Positions 23,800 to 31,565 of a stretch of DNA of 33,439 bases are shown here, piece by piece. How positions within the stretch are numbered: the first letter of the stretch is position 1; the number at the start of each line of letters is the position of its first letter. The notes below the pieces were generated by a model. It did not search any database. It was not told where the DNA came from and worked only from the letters and a program-made list of their open reading frames with translations. Source of the DNA: Streptomyces sp. ISL-66 (GTDB lineage Bacteria > Actinomycetota > Actinomycetes > Streptomycetales > Streptomycetaceae); the NCBI RefSeq assembly GCF_018614135.1, contig NZ_JAGGOW010000021.1, positions 1-33,439 of the forward strand, given 5' to 3'. The position numbers were made by a program, and so were the translations under genes.

Positions 23800-24951
23800 A
23801 TGCATCCCGGACCCAGCGCGCCCCGCGGCCCGCGCAGCGGCCTGGCCGCCGTGAGCGACGCGCTGCTCGCCATGAGCCGCCGCCTGGAAGTCCGCGACGT
23901 GCTGCGCACGATCGTCGCCTCGGCCCGCGAGCTGCTCGACGCCGAGTACGCGGCCCTCGGCGTCCCGGACGACCACGGCGGCTTCGCCCAGTTCGTCGTG
24001 GACGGCATCAGCGAGGAGCAGTGGCGGGCGATCGGCCCGCTGCCCCGCCAGCACGGCATCCTCGCCTCGATGCTCCACCAGGACGCCCCCGAGCGACTGG
24101 CCGACGTGCGCGAGGACCCGCGCTTCGAGGGCTGGCCCGCCGCGCACCCCGACATGTCCGATTTCCTCGGGCTGCCCATCCGGGACGGCGAGGAGACCCT
24201 CGGCGCCCTCTTCCTCGCGAACAAGCGCGGCCCGCGCGGCTTCACCGACGAGGACGAGGAACTCCTCTCCCTCCTCGCCCAGCACGCGGCCATCGCCCTC
24301 ACCAACGCCCGCCTCTACGAGCGCAGCCGCGAGCTGACCATCGCCGAGGAGCGCTCCCGCCTCGCCCACGAGCTGCACGACGCGGTCAGCCAGAAGCTCT
24401 TCTCGCTCCGCCTGACCGCCCAGGCCGCCGCGGCCCTCGTGGACCGCGATCCGGCCCGCGCCAAGGAAGAGCTCCAGCAGGTCGCCGGCCTGGCGGCCGA
24501 GGCCGCCGACGAACTGCGTGCCGCCGTCACCGAGCTCCGCCCGGCAGCCCTCGACGAGGACGGCCTGATCGCCACGCTGCGCAACCAGGTCCGCGTCCTG
24601 GACCGCGCCCACACCGCCCACGTCACCTTCGCGTGCGACGGCGTACGGGCCCTGCCCGCGGCCCAGGAGGAAGCCGTCCTGCGGGTCACCCAGGAGGCCC
24701 TCCACAACGCCCTTCGCCACTCGGGCGGCGACCGGATCGACGTCACCCTCACCCGCGGCGGAGCCGGAGGAGCGGTGCTCCGCGTGACCGACGACGGAGC
24801 GGGCTTCTCCCCGCCCACCGTCCGCCGGGCCGGCCGGCACCTCGGCCTGGTCTCCATGCGGGACCGCGCGGCCGGCGTCGGCGGCCGGCTCACCGTGCAC
24901 TCCGAGCCCGGCAAGGGCACCACGATCGAACTGGAGGTATCCGGTGGCTGA
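23800..24951 (+). CDS. GAF-domain sensor histidine kinase (NarL-type system)
   Basis: A 383-residue cytoplasmic kinase without membrane segments. A GAF domain fills about 30-172. The HisKA_3 dimerisation helix carries the phospho-acceptor H193 (AHELHDAVSQ). The HATPase domain spans about 285-383: N303 in the N-box (LHNALRHS), DDGAGF at 331-336, and a G2-type loop near 370-375. The ATG at 23800 has no Shine-Dalgarno sequence, but TACCGT lies 6 nt upstream, so a leaderless mRNA is likely. It overlaps the response-regulator gene by 8 bp. The signal sensed by the GAF domain is unknown; no haem-type residue pattern is obvious. Confidence 0.9.
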   Translation: MHPGPSAPRGPRSGLAAVSDALLAMSRRLEVRDVLRTIVASARELLDAEYAALGVPDDHGGFAQFVVDGISEEQWRAIGPLPRQHGILASMLHQDAPERLADVREDPRFEGWPAAHPDMSDFLGLPIRDGEETLGALFLANKRGPRGFTDEDEELLSLLAQHAAIALTNARLYERSRELTIAEERSRLAHELHDAVSQKLFSLRLTAQAAAALVDRDPARAKEELQQVAGLAAEAADELRAAVTELRPAALDEDGLIATLRNQVRVLDRAHTAHVTFACDGVRALPAAQEEAVLRVTQEALHNALRHSGGDRIDVTLTRGGAGGAVLRVTDDGAGFSPPTVRRAGRHLGLVSMRDRAAGVGGRLTVHSEPGKGTTIELEVSGG

Positions 24952-25603
24952 CACGCCGGGCCGGCCCGGCCGGATCAGGATCCTGCTCGTCGACGACCAC
25001 CAGGTGGTCCGGCGCGGCCTGCGCACCTTCCTGGAGGTCCAGGACGACATCGAGGTGGTCGGCGAGGCCGCCGACGGCGACGAGGGCATCGCCCGCGCCG
25101 AAGAGCTGCGGCCCGACGTGATCCTGATGGACATCAAGATGCCGGGCACCGACGGCATCGAAGCCCTACGGAGGCTGCGCGGACTGGCGAACCCGGCGCG
25201 CGTGCTCATCGTCACGAGCTTCACCGAGCAGCGCACGGTGGTCCCCGCCCTGCGCGCGGGCGCCGCCGGGTACGTCTACAAGGACATCGACCCCGTCGCG
25301 CTCGCCGCCGCCATCCGCTCGGTCCACGCCGGTCAGGTCCTCCTCCAGCCGGAGGTGGCGGTGGCCCTGCTCGCGGACGAGGGGCGTCCCCCGTCGTCAG
25401 GCCGAGGCGGCTCCCTGACGGACCGCGAACGCGAGGTGCTGCGGCACATAGCGGACGGCCGCTCGAACCGCGAGATCGCGCGGGTGCTGGTCCTCTCGGA
25501 GAAGACGGTCAAGACGCACGTATCGAACATCCTGATGAAGCTGGACGTCGTGGACCGGACGCAGGCGGCGCTGTGGGCGGTCAGACACGGGATCACCGAA
25601 TGA
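24944..25603 (+). CDS. NarL/FixJ-type response regulator
   Basis: A 219-residue regulator, the partner of the upstream kinase. The receiver domain spans about 11-127, with the acidic pair D17-D18, phospho-acceptor D63 (LMDIKMPG) and K113. A LuxR-type DNA-binding helix-turn-helix occupies about 158-215 (LTDREREVLRHIADGRSNREIARVL in part, then KTVKTHVSNIL). The GTG at 24944 lies inside the end of the kinase gene, so the two are coupled. The chaplin gene follows 112 bp later on the same strand, but its own promoter is likely, so regulation of it is only a possibility. Confidence 0.92.
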   Translation: MADTPGRPGRIRILLVDDHQVVRRGLRTFLEVQDDIEVVGEAADGDEGIARAEELRPDVILMDIKMPGTDGIEALRRLRGLANPARVLIVTSFTEQRTVVPALRAGAAGYVYKDIDPVALAAAIRSVHAGQVLLQPEVAVALLADEGRPPSSGRGGSLTDREREVLRHIADGRSNREIARVLVLSEKTVKTHVSNILMKLDVVDRTQAALWAVRHGITE

Positions 25604-25671
25604 TTCATACGGTCGGGTGTATGTCGCCCACATGGCGTATCCCGTTCATCGGATGAGCGTTCTTCATGATG

Positions 25672-25694
25672 TGCCGCGGCGGCTGGCCGCGGCA
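25672..25694 (+). other. Leader hairpin of the chaplin gene
   Basis: A perfect 8-bp stem, TGCCGCGG (25672-25679) and CCGCGGCA (25687-25694), with a 7-nt loop. It ends about 7 bp before the GGAGG ribosome site of the chaplin gene and could affect its translation. Confidence 0.45.
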
Positions 25695-25715
25695 GACGTA
25701 CTGGAGGACGAGAAC

Positions 25716-25961
25716 GTGAAGAACTTCAAGAAGGCCACCGCTGTCACCATGATCGCGGGCGGCCTCCTCGCCGCCGGCGCGGGTGTCTCCTCGGCGCACG
25801 GCGGTGCGTCGGCGGAGGGCGAGGCCCTGAACTCGCCCGGCGTGGCCTCGGGGAACCAGCTCCAGCTCCCCGTCCACATCCCGGTCAACGTGGTGGGCAA
25901 CACGGTCAACGTGATCGGCCTGCTGAACGGCGCCTGGGGCAACACCGGCGTCAACGCCTGA
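25716..25961 (+). CDS. chpE: Short chaplin, cysteine-less (ChpE-like)
   Basis: An 81-residue secreted surface protein. The signal peptide runs to about residue 27 (KNFKKAT, hydrophobic core, SSAHG). The mature part is one chaplin domain (about 39-81: SPGVASGNQLQLPVHIPVN then NVIGLLNGAWGNTG). Chaplins assemble into amyloid-like films that let aerial hyphae leave water and coat spores. Most short chaplins have two cysteines; this one has none, which is the known feature of ChpE. The GTG at 25716 has a GGAGG site; the longer open frame upstream is not supported. It ends just before a 14-bp hairpin. Confidence 0.92.
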   Translation: MKNFKKATAVTMIAGGLLAAGAGVSSAHGGASAEGEALNSPGVASGNQLQLPVHIPVNVVGNTVNVIGLLNGAWGNTGVNA

Positions 25962-25975
25962 CCGGCCCCGTTCCT

Positions 25976-26014
25976 CGGCCCCGCTTCCCCTCCTCTCCCT
26001 GGGAAGCGGGGCCG
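25976..26014. terminator. Hairpin terminator after the chaplin gene
   Basis: A perfect 14-bp stem (25976-25989 with 26001-26014) around an 11-nt pyrimidine loop, between the convergent chaplin gene and the 259-residue unknown gene. Confidence 0.85.
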
Positions 26015-26056
26015 TTGCCGTACGGCGAGCCGCACGGATCCGGCGAGGCCGGAAGA

Positions 26057-26836
26057 TCAGCGGAGCCGTTCCTCAACGGCCGAGTTGTACGCCGCGACCA
26101 GCGCCCGCCGGGCGACCCGCTCCACCGGCCGCAGGGCCTCCGCCCGCGCGGCCATCTCCGACGCCGCCACCGCCGCCCCGTGCCCGCGCTCGTACGCCAG
26201 CGACACCATCAGGTCCACCCGCTGCGCCAGCGCCAGCACCCGTACCGCCCGCGCCGGATACCCCGGCGCCAGCGCGTCCCGCCCGGCCTCGGCCCGCGCC
26301 CGGTACGCCGACAGCGCCGCGTCCGCCACCGGCCCCGACCCCGCCACGTCCAGCTTCGTCAGCACCACCGCGGCCTCGCGCAGCGCCTCCGCCAGCTCCC
26401 GCTCCGCCTCGCCGAGCGACGGTACGTCCGCCGGCGGTGCCTCCCGCACCGGCAGGCAGTGCCAGGTCACCGAGACGTGCAGGTCCCCGGCGGGCCCCAC
26501 CTCGCGGACCTCCGGCACCAGCCCCACCGCCGCGCCCACCGCGACGACCGCCTCCTCGGCGTCCAGCGCCCGCGCGTTGAACTCCGCCGGCCCGCTCAGC
26601 CCCAGCGGATGCCCCGGCGCCGGCAGGGCGACCCGCAGCCCGGTCACCCCCAGCACCCGCAGCCGGCCCAGCGCGAGCGTCAGCCCGACCGGTCCCGTTT
26701 CCCCCGGCAGCCCCTCCACGCGGTGCACGGAGTCCTCGCCCACGATCGACAACACGGCCTCGTCGGGCGAGACGAGACCGGCCAGCAGAGCGTTCCCCCA
26801 GGCGGCGAGCCGCCCTGAACGTGGTTCGAAAAGCAT
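26057..26836 (-). CDS. Conserved protein of unknown function
   Basis: A 259-residue soluble protein. I do not recognise a named domain. The first half is rich in short hydrophobic strands (GLTLALGRLRVLGVTGLRVALPAPG) and the second half is helical and Ala/Glu/Arg-rich (LGEAERELAEALREAAVVLTKLDVA, about 142-166). There is no signal peptide and no membrane helix. The ATG at 26836 lies a few bases after a GGGGG ribosome-like tract. It is divergent from the ABC ATPase gene across 144 bp, and codon use is normal for the window. Function cannot be inferred from the neighbours. Confidence 0.75.
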   Translation of the reverse strand: MLFEPRSGRLAAWGNALLAGLVSPDEAVLSIVGEDSVHRVEGLPGETGPVGLTLALGRLRVLGVTGLRVALPAPGHPLGLSGPAEFNARALDAEEAVVAVGAAVGLVPEVREVGPAGDLHVSVTWHCLPVREAPPADVPSLGEAERELAEALREAAVVLTKLDVAGSGPVADAALSAYRARAEAGRDALAPGYPARAVRVLALAQRVDLMVSLAYERGHGAAVAASEMAARAEALRPVERVARRALVAAYNSAVEERLR

Positions 26837-26980
26837 CCCCCTACTTTACGGATCGGCCCTCCGACCCGGGCCCGCTCCCGGACCCCTCCCCGAGTGGCGT
26901 AGGTTTTCCCCTGGGGCTGCGCCGACCGGTAGGGCGGTGCCGCACAGACGAACGAGACTGCAAGGGGAGACAACACGCTC

Positions 26981-27775
26981 ATGAGCGATGTTCTGGAGCT
27001 GGTGGACGTATCCGTGGTCCGCGAGGGCCGGGCTCTGGTGGACCAGGTCTCCTGGTCGGTCAAGGAGGGGGAGCGCTGGGTGATCCTCGGCCCCAACGGC
27101 GCCGGGAAGACCACCCTGCTCAACGTCGCCTCCAGCTACCTCTTCCCCACCACGGGCTCCGCCACCATCCTCGGCAGCACCCTCGGCAAGGTGGACGTCT
27201 TCGAGCTGCGCCCCCGCATCGGCATCGCCGGCATCGCGATGGCCGACAAGCTCCCCAAGCGGCAGACCGTCCTGCAGACCGTCCTCACCGCCGCCTACGG
27301 CATGACGGCCACCTGGCACGAGGAGTACGAGGACGTCGACGAGCAGCGCGCCCGCGCGTTCCTCGACCGCCTCGGCATGACGGACTACCTCGACCGGAAG
27401 TTCGGCACCCTCTCCGAGGGCGAGCGCAAGCGCACCCTGATCGCCCGCGCCCTGATGACCGACCCCGAGCTGCTCCTCCTCGACGAGCCCGCCGCCGGCC
27501 TGGACCTCGGCGGTCGCGAGGACCTCGTACGGCGCCTGGGGCGCCTCGCCCGCGACCCCCTCGCCCCGTCCATGGTCATGGTCACGCACCACGTCGAGGA
27601 GATCGCCCCCGGTTTCACGCACGTCCTGATGATCCGCCAGGGCAAGGTCGTCGCCGCCGGCCCCGTCGAGCTGGAACTGACCTCCCGCAACCTCTCCCTC
27701 TGCTTCGGGCTGCCGCTCGTCGTCCAGCGCGGCGAGAACGAGCGCTGGACCGCCCAGGGCCTGCCCCTGCGCTGA
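26981..27775 (+). CDS. ABC transporter ATP-binding protein (no adjacent permease)
   Basis: A 264-residue soluble ATPase. Walker A GPNGAGKTT is at 37-45, the signature LSEGE (a variant of LSGGQ) at 144-148, Walker B LLLLDE at 164-169, and the switch histidine lies in VTHHVEE near 206-212. The LSEGE signature and the insert between Walker A and the signature (TWHEEYEDVDEQ) resemble ModF/YlmA-type stand-alone ATPases. No permease gene is adjacent; the next genes are NfeD and SPFH. It may serve a distant permease or act outside transport. The ATG at 26981 has an AAGGGGAG site. A -10-like TAGGTT lies near 26899-26904. Confidence 0.88.
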   Translation: MSDVLELVDVSVVREGRALVDQVSWSVKEGERWVILGPNGAGKTTLLNVASSYLFPTTGSATILGSTLGKVDVFELRPRIGIAGIAMADKLPKRQTVLQTVLTAAYGMTATWHEEYEDVDEQRARAFLDRLGMTDYLDRKFGTLSEGERKRTLIARALMTDPELLLLDEPAAGLDLGGREDLVRRLGRLARDPLAPSMVMVTHHVEEIAPGFTHVLMIRQGKVVAAGPVELELTSRNLSLCFGLPLVVQRGENERWTAQGLPLR

Positions 27776-27830
27776 GCGGGGACCGCCCGCACCCTGTCCG
27801 GACCGCGCCCACCCCACCTACCATGACCAT

Positions 27831-28262
27831 GTGGACATCGACGCGTGGGTGTGGTGGCTCATCGGCGCGGTCGGACTGGGCATCCCCCTCGTCCTGACCG
27901 CGATGCCCGAGTTCGGCATGTTCGCCGCCGGCGCGGTGGCGGCCTCGATCACGGCGGCCCTCGGCGGGGGAGCGGTCGCCCAGGTACTGGTCTTCGTGAT
28001 CGTGTCGGTCGCGCTCATCGCGGTGGTCCGCCCGATCGCCAACCGGCACCGCAACCAAAAGCCCCAGCACCGCAGCGGGATCGACGCGTTGAAGGGCCGC
28101 AGCGCCGTGGTCCTGGAACGGGTCGACGGCAGCGGCGGCGGGCGGATCAAGCTCGCGGGCGAGATCTGGTCGGCCCGCGCCCTCGACGCGGACAGCAGTT
28201 TCGAGCCGGGTCAGTCCGTCGACGTCGTAGAGATCGACGGGGCGACCGCCGTCGTCATGTGA
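27831..28262 (+). CDS. NfeD family membrane protein
   Basis: A 143-residue protein: two or three membrane helices in the first 70 residues (WVWWLIGAVGLGIPLVL, FAAGAVAAS, VLVFVIVSVALIAVV), then an OB-fold domain (about 82-143, LKGRSAVVLERVD, FEPGQSVDVVEIDG). Short NfeD proteins pair with SPFH proteins, and the next gene is one. The GTG at 27831 has no ribosome site; TACCAT lies 6 nt upstream, pointing to a leaderless mRNA. The SPFH gene starts 84 bp downstream. Confidence 0.9.
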   Translation: MDIDAWVWWLIGAVGLGIPLVLTAMPEFGMFAAGAVAASITAALGGGAVAQVLVFVIVSVALIAVVRPIANRHRNQKPQHRSGIDALKGRSAVVLERVDGSGGGRIKLAGEIWSARALDADSSFEPGQSVDVVEIDGATAVVM

Positions 28263-28346
28263 CAAGCAGCCGACCCGCGGCCCCGGGGTCTGCGAGACTC
28301 CGCTCAACGGGGCAGCACAGACAGCCGGAAGGGCACGGGGAACCGC

Positions 28347-29324
28347 ATGCAACCGATCATCATCGTCCTGATCATTCTGGTGGTTCTGGTCTTCATCGCA
28401 CTGGTCAAGACGATCCAGGTGATCCCGCAGGCCAGCGCCGCCATCGTCGAACGCTTCGGCCGCTACACCCGCACCCTCAACGCGGGCCTGAACATCGTCG
28501 TCCCGTTCATCGACTCCATCCGCAACCGGATCGACCTGCGCGAACAGGTCGTCCCCTTCCCGCCGCAGCCCGTCATCACGCAGGACAACCTGGTCGTCAA
28601 CATCGACACGGTCATCTACTACCAGGTGACCGACGCCCGCGCCGCGACGTACGAAGTGGCCAGCTACATCCAGGCCATCGAGCAGCTCACCGTCACCACG
28701 CTGCGCAACATCATCGGTGGGATGGACCTGGAGCGGACCCTGACCTCCCGCGAGGAGATCAACGCGGCCCTGCGCGGCGTCCTCGACGAGGCCACAGGCA
28801 AGTGGGGCATCCGCGTCAACCGCGTCGAGCTCAAGGCCATCGAGCCGCCGACCTCCATCCAGGACTCGATGGAGAAGCAGATGCGCGCCGACCGCGACAA
28901 GCGCGCCGCGATCCTCCAGGCCGAGGGTGTCCGCCAGTCCGAGATCCTGCGCGCCGAAGGCCAGAAGCAGTCCTCCATCCTGCGCGCCGAGGGTGATGCC
29001 AAGGCCGCCGCCCTGCGCGCCGAGGGCGAGGCACAGGCCATCCGCACGGTCTTCGAGTCCATCCACGCCGGCGACGCCGACCAGAAGCTGCTCGCCTACC
29101 AGTACCTCCAGATGCTGCCGAAGCTCGCCGAAGGCGACGCCAACAAGCTCTGGATCGTCCCGAGCGAGATCGGCGACGCACTCAAGGGCCTCTCCGGCGC
29201 CATGGGCAACTTCGGTCCCATGGGCGGTGGTTCGGGCTTCAACCCGGGCAACTCCGGCAAGGAGAGCGGCTCCGCGGCCGACAAGGCCGCCGCCGAGCGC
29301 CGCGAGCAGCCCCCCATCGACTGA
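28347..29324 (+). CDS. SPFH/Band 7 protein (paraslipin/stomatin-like)
   Basis: A 325-residue membrane scaffold protein. One N-terminal membrane helix (about 3-20) is followed by the SPFH domain (about 22-180, IVERFGRYTRTLNAGLN and ITQDNLVVNIDTVIYYQV). A long coiled-coil (about 185-235) contains three ILRAEG/ALRAEG repeats. The C-terminus is Gly/Ser-rich and ends in charged residues. Paraslipins organise membrane domains and work with NfeD partners, here encoded directly upstream. A GGGGA ribosome site precedes the ATG at 28347. The exact cellular role in Streptomyces is not established. Confidence 0.93.
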   Translation: MQPIIIVLIILVVLVFIALVKTIQVIPQASAAIVERFGRYTRTLNAGLNIVVPFIDSIRNRIDLREQVVPFPPQPVITQDNLVVNIDTVIYYQVTDARAATYEVASYIQAIEQLTVTTLRNIIGGMDLERTLTSREEINAALRGVLDEATGKWGIRVNRVELKAIEPPTSIQDSMEKQMRADRDKRAAILQAEGVRQSEILRAEGQKQSSILRAEGDAKAAALRAEGEAQAIRTVFESIHAGDADQKLLAYQYLQMLPKLAEGDANKLWIVPSEIGDALKGLSGAMGNFGPMGGGSGFNPGNSGKESGSAADKAAAERREQPPID

Positions 29325-29414
29325 ACGGGCCGCCCCCTGTTGCATGATCAGTGAGGCCCCTCGACCTTCATGGCGGGGAGGCGACTCACCCATGCAAAGG
29401 GGATGGCTCCGTCC

Positions 29415-30200
29415 ATGTCCGTGTTCTCGATGTCCCTCTGGGAAGCGCTCGCGGTCTTCGCCGCGGGCGTCGGCGCCGGCACCATCAACACCATCGTCGG
29501 CTCCGGCACCCTGATCACCTTCCCGGTGCTGCTGGCCACCGGCCTGTCACCGGTCACCGCCAACGTCTCCAACACCCTCGGCCTCGTGCCCGGTTCGATC
29601 AGCGGAGCCATCGGCTACCGCGAGGAACTCCGGGGCCAGCGCGCCCGCGTCCTGCGGCTCGGCGCCGTGTCCCTCGTCGGCGGACTCGCGGGCGCCGTCC
29701 TGCTCCTCGCCCTGCCGTCGGACTCCTTCGACACGATCGTGCCCGTCCTCATCGGCCTGGCACTTGTACTCGTCGTCTTCCAGCCCCGGCTCGCCGCCGC
29801 TCTGCGCAAGCGCCAGGAGGCGGCCGGCGGCGACACGGGCCACCCCGACGGCGGCCCGGCCCTGCTCACCGGCATGCTGCTCTCCAGCGCGTACGGGGGA
29901 TACTTCGGCGCCGCCCAGGGGGTGCTCTATCTCGGCCTGATGGGACTGCTGCTCCGCGAGGACCTCCAGCGCATCAACGCGGTGAAGAACGTCCTCGCGG
30001 CGATGGTGAACGGCATCGCGGCCGTGTTCTTCCTCTTCGTCGCCGAGTTCGACTGGACGGCCGTCCTGCTCATCGCCGTCGGCTCGACCATAGGCGGCCA
30101 GATCGGAGCCAAGGTCGGCCGCCGACTGCCGCCCACCGTCCTGCGCGGGATCATCGTGACCGTCGGGACCATCGCGATCGTCCAGCTGCTGATCCGCTGA
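29415..30200 (+). CDS. TauE/SafE family anion permease
   Basis: A membrane protein of 261 residues from the ATG at 29415, with about eight helices. The TauE/SafE pattern is clear: VGAGTINTIVGSGTLITFP in the first helix and a repeat-related segment, AYGGYFGAAQGVLYLGLMG, in the second half. Members export or import sulphite, sulphoacetate and related anions. In-frame ATGs at 29370 and 29403 are possible; I chose 29415 because AAAGGGG lies 12 nt upstream and the family usually starts close to this helix. It follows the SPFH gene but may have its own promoter. The substrate is unknown. Confidence 0.87.
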   Translation: MSVFSMSLWEALAVFAAGVGAGTINTIVGSGTLITFPVLLATGLSPVTANVSNTLGLVPGSISGAIGYREELRGQRARVLRLGAVSLVGGLAGAVLLLALPSDSFDTIVPVLIGLALVLVVFQPRLAAALRKRQEAAGGDTGHPDGGPALLTGMLLSSAYGGYFGAAQGVLYLGLMGLLLREDLQRINAVKNVLAAMVNGIAAVFFLFVAEFDWTAVLLIAVGSTIGGQIGAKVGRRLPPTVLRGIIVTVGTIAIVQLLIR

Positions 30201-30277
30201 GCGACGTACCGAACGTACGCCGCCCAGCGCATCCGTCTACGCGCCGGGACGCAGTCTTCCTACGGTATTCCCCCGCG

Positions 30278-30296
30278 GCCCCGAGCGGTCCGGGGC
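30278..30296. terminator. Possible hairpin terminator between TauE and HNH genes
   Basis: A 6-bp stem GCCCCG/CGGGGC (30278-30283 with 30291-30296) and a 7-nt loop in a 100-bp convergent gap. It is weak compared with the others in the window. Confidence 0.35.
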
Positions 30297-30300
30297 AGCC

Positions 30301-30804
30301 CTACGCGGACCGCGCCAGCCAGTGCGGCAGCGGATCCCGCCCACCGACCCCCAGCGCGAGCAGCATCGCGTCCGCCGGAGACGGCACGAACGGCTTCCGC
30401 AGGAGCGGCATGCCCGCCTCCTCCGGAGTCCGGGCCGCCTTGCGGTGGTTGTCCTCGGCACACGAAGCCACCGTGTTCAGCCAGGTGTCCCCACCCCCCT
30501 GGGCCCGCGGAAGCACGTGGTCCACGGTCGTCGCGCGCTTGCCGCAGTACGCGCACCGGTGTTGGTCCCGGACCAGCACCCCCCTCCGTGACCAGGGAGC
30601 ATGTCTTCGGAAAGGCACCCGTACGTACCTGCAGAGCCTGATCACCCGCGGCATCGGAAGATCCATCGTGGCCGCGCGCACACGCAGCTCGGGATGAGAC
30701 TGTTCGACCACGGCCTTGTCCTGGAGCACCAGGACCACAGCCCGGTTCAGCGTCACCGTCGACAGCGGCTCGAAGCTCGCATTCAGCACCAGCGTGTCCC
30801 GCAT
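30301..30804 (-). CDS. HNH endonuclease family protein
   Basis: A 167-residue protein. An N-terminal segment (DTLVLNASFEPLSTV, 3-17) is followed by an HNH fold at about 72-125: zinc-type cysteines C84 and C87 (CAYCG), the DH pair D95-H96, N110, C115 and N119-H120. It looks like the widespread actinobacterial and cyanobacterial stand-alone HNH proteins, whose substrate and role are unknown. The ATG at 30804 has a GGGAGG site 8 nt upstream; the longer open frame starts in non-coding sequence. No methyltransferase or phage genes are nearby, so restriction is not suggested. Confidence 0.9.
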   Translation of the reverse strand: MRDTLVLNASFEPLSTVTLNRAVVLVLQDKAVVEQSHPELRVRAATMDLPMPRVIRLCRYVRVPFRRHAPWSRRGVLVRDQHRCAYCGKRATTVDHVLPRAQGGGDTWLNTVASCAEDNHRKAARTPEEAGMPLLRKPFVPSPADAMLLALGVGGRDPLPHWLARSA

Positions 30805-30892
30805 CTCGCCCACCTCCCGTGTGCAGGCCCGCGACCACCATGGCGGCAAGGCCCGCAACCACTCTGGTCGCGCGCGCCACGCGGGACAACGC

Positions 30893-30937
30893 AATAAAAA
30901 TGCCCGGTCCAGGTCGTCTTTAGACCAGGACCGGGCA
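30893..30937 (-). terminator. Intrinsic terminator with U-tract after the PEBP gene
   Basis: Read on the minus strand, a 10-bp stem (30937-30928 with 30910-30901), extended by 4 bp past an A/A mismatch, is followed by TTTTTATT. This is a textbook intrinsic terminator, unlike the tract-less hairpins elsewhere in the window. Confidence 0.88.
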
Positions 30938-30965
30938 AACGCTCGGAGAACGAAAACCGGGATGA

Positions 30966-31499
30966 TCAGCCCGCCGGGGCCTCGTACTCACCGATCAGCT
31001 GCGCCCGCCCCAAGGTGTGGAAGCGCAGGTTGAACCCGACGACGGCCGGCGAGGCGTCCGCACCCGGACCGAGCTTCTCCGTGTCCACCGCGTACACGGT
31101 GAACACGTACCGGTGCCGCTCACCGGCCGGCGGGGCCGCCCCGCCGAAGTCCCGGGTGCCGTAGTCGTTGCGTACGTGCACGGCCCCGGCCGGCAGCCCT
31201 TCGAACTTCCCGCCGCCCGCCCCGGCCGGCAGCTCGGTGACCGAGACCGGCAGGTCGAACAGCACCCAGTGCCAGAACCCGCTTCCCGTCGGCGCGTCCG
31301 GGTCGAAGCACGTCACGGCGAAGCTCTTCGTCCCCTCCGGGAACCCCTCCCACCGCAGCTGCGGCGAGCGGTTCCCGCCCGACTTCGCCTGGGCGTCCCC
31401 CAGGTCCGCCCCCGGCTCCAGGTCCACACTGCTCACGGTGAACTCGTGCACCGGGGGATGGAAATCATGGGGGAGAGGTGCCCTGCTCTGCTCGGCCAC
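30966..31499 (-). CDS. YbhB/YbcL family (PEBP-like) protein
   Basis: A 177-residue protein of the phosphatidylethanolamine-binding family. The anion-pocket motifs are [20 protein letters not shown] and, later, [21 protein letters not shown] in two stretches. There is no signal peptide, so it is cytoplasmic. The bacterial role is unclear; kinase or protease modulation is known for eukaryotic relatives. The GTG at 31499 has AGGAGG 7 nt upstream and was preferred over the more upstream starts. It lies downstream of the Spo0M gene on the same strand (67-bp gap) and ends before a U-tracted terminator. Confidence 0.9.
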   Translation of the reverse strand: MAEQSRAPLPHDFHPPVHEFTVSSVDLEPGADLGDAQAKSGGNRSPQLRWEGFPEGTKSFAVTCFDPDAPTGSGFWHWVLFDLPVSVTELPAGAGGGKFEGLPAGAVHVRNDYGTRDFGGAAPPAGERHRYVFTVYAVDTEKLGPGADASPAVVGFNLRFHTLGRAQLIGEYEAPAG

Positions 31500-31565
31500 A
31501 GCTGAACCTCCTGGTCGGGTCGCGTCATCACGTTCCGTCGCGGACGGAACCGAGCCTAGATCCAC

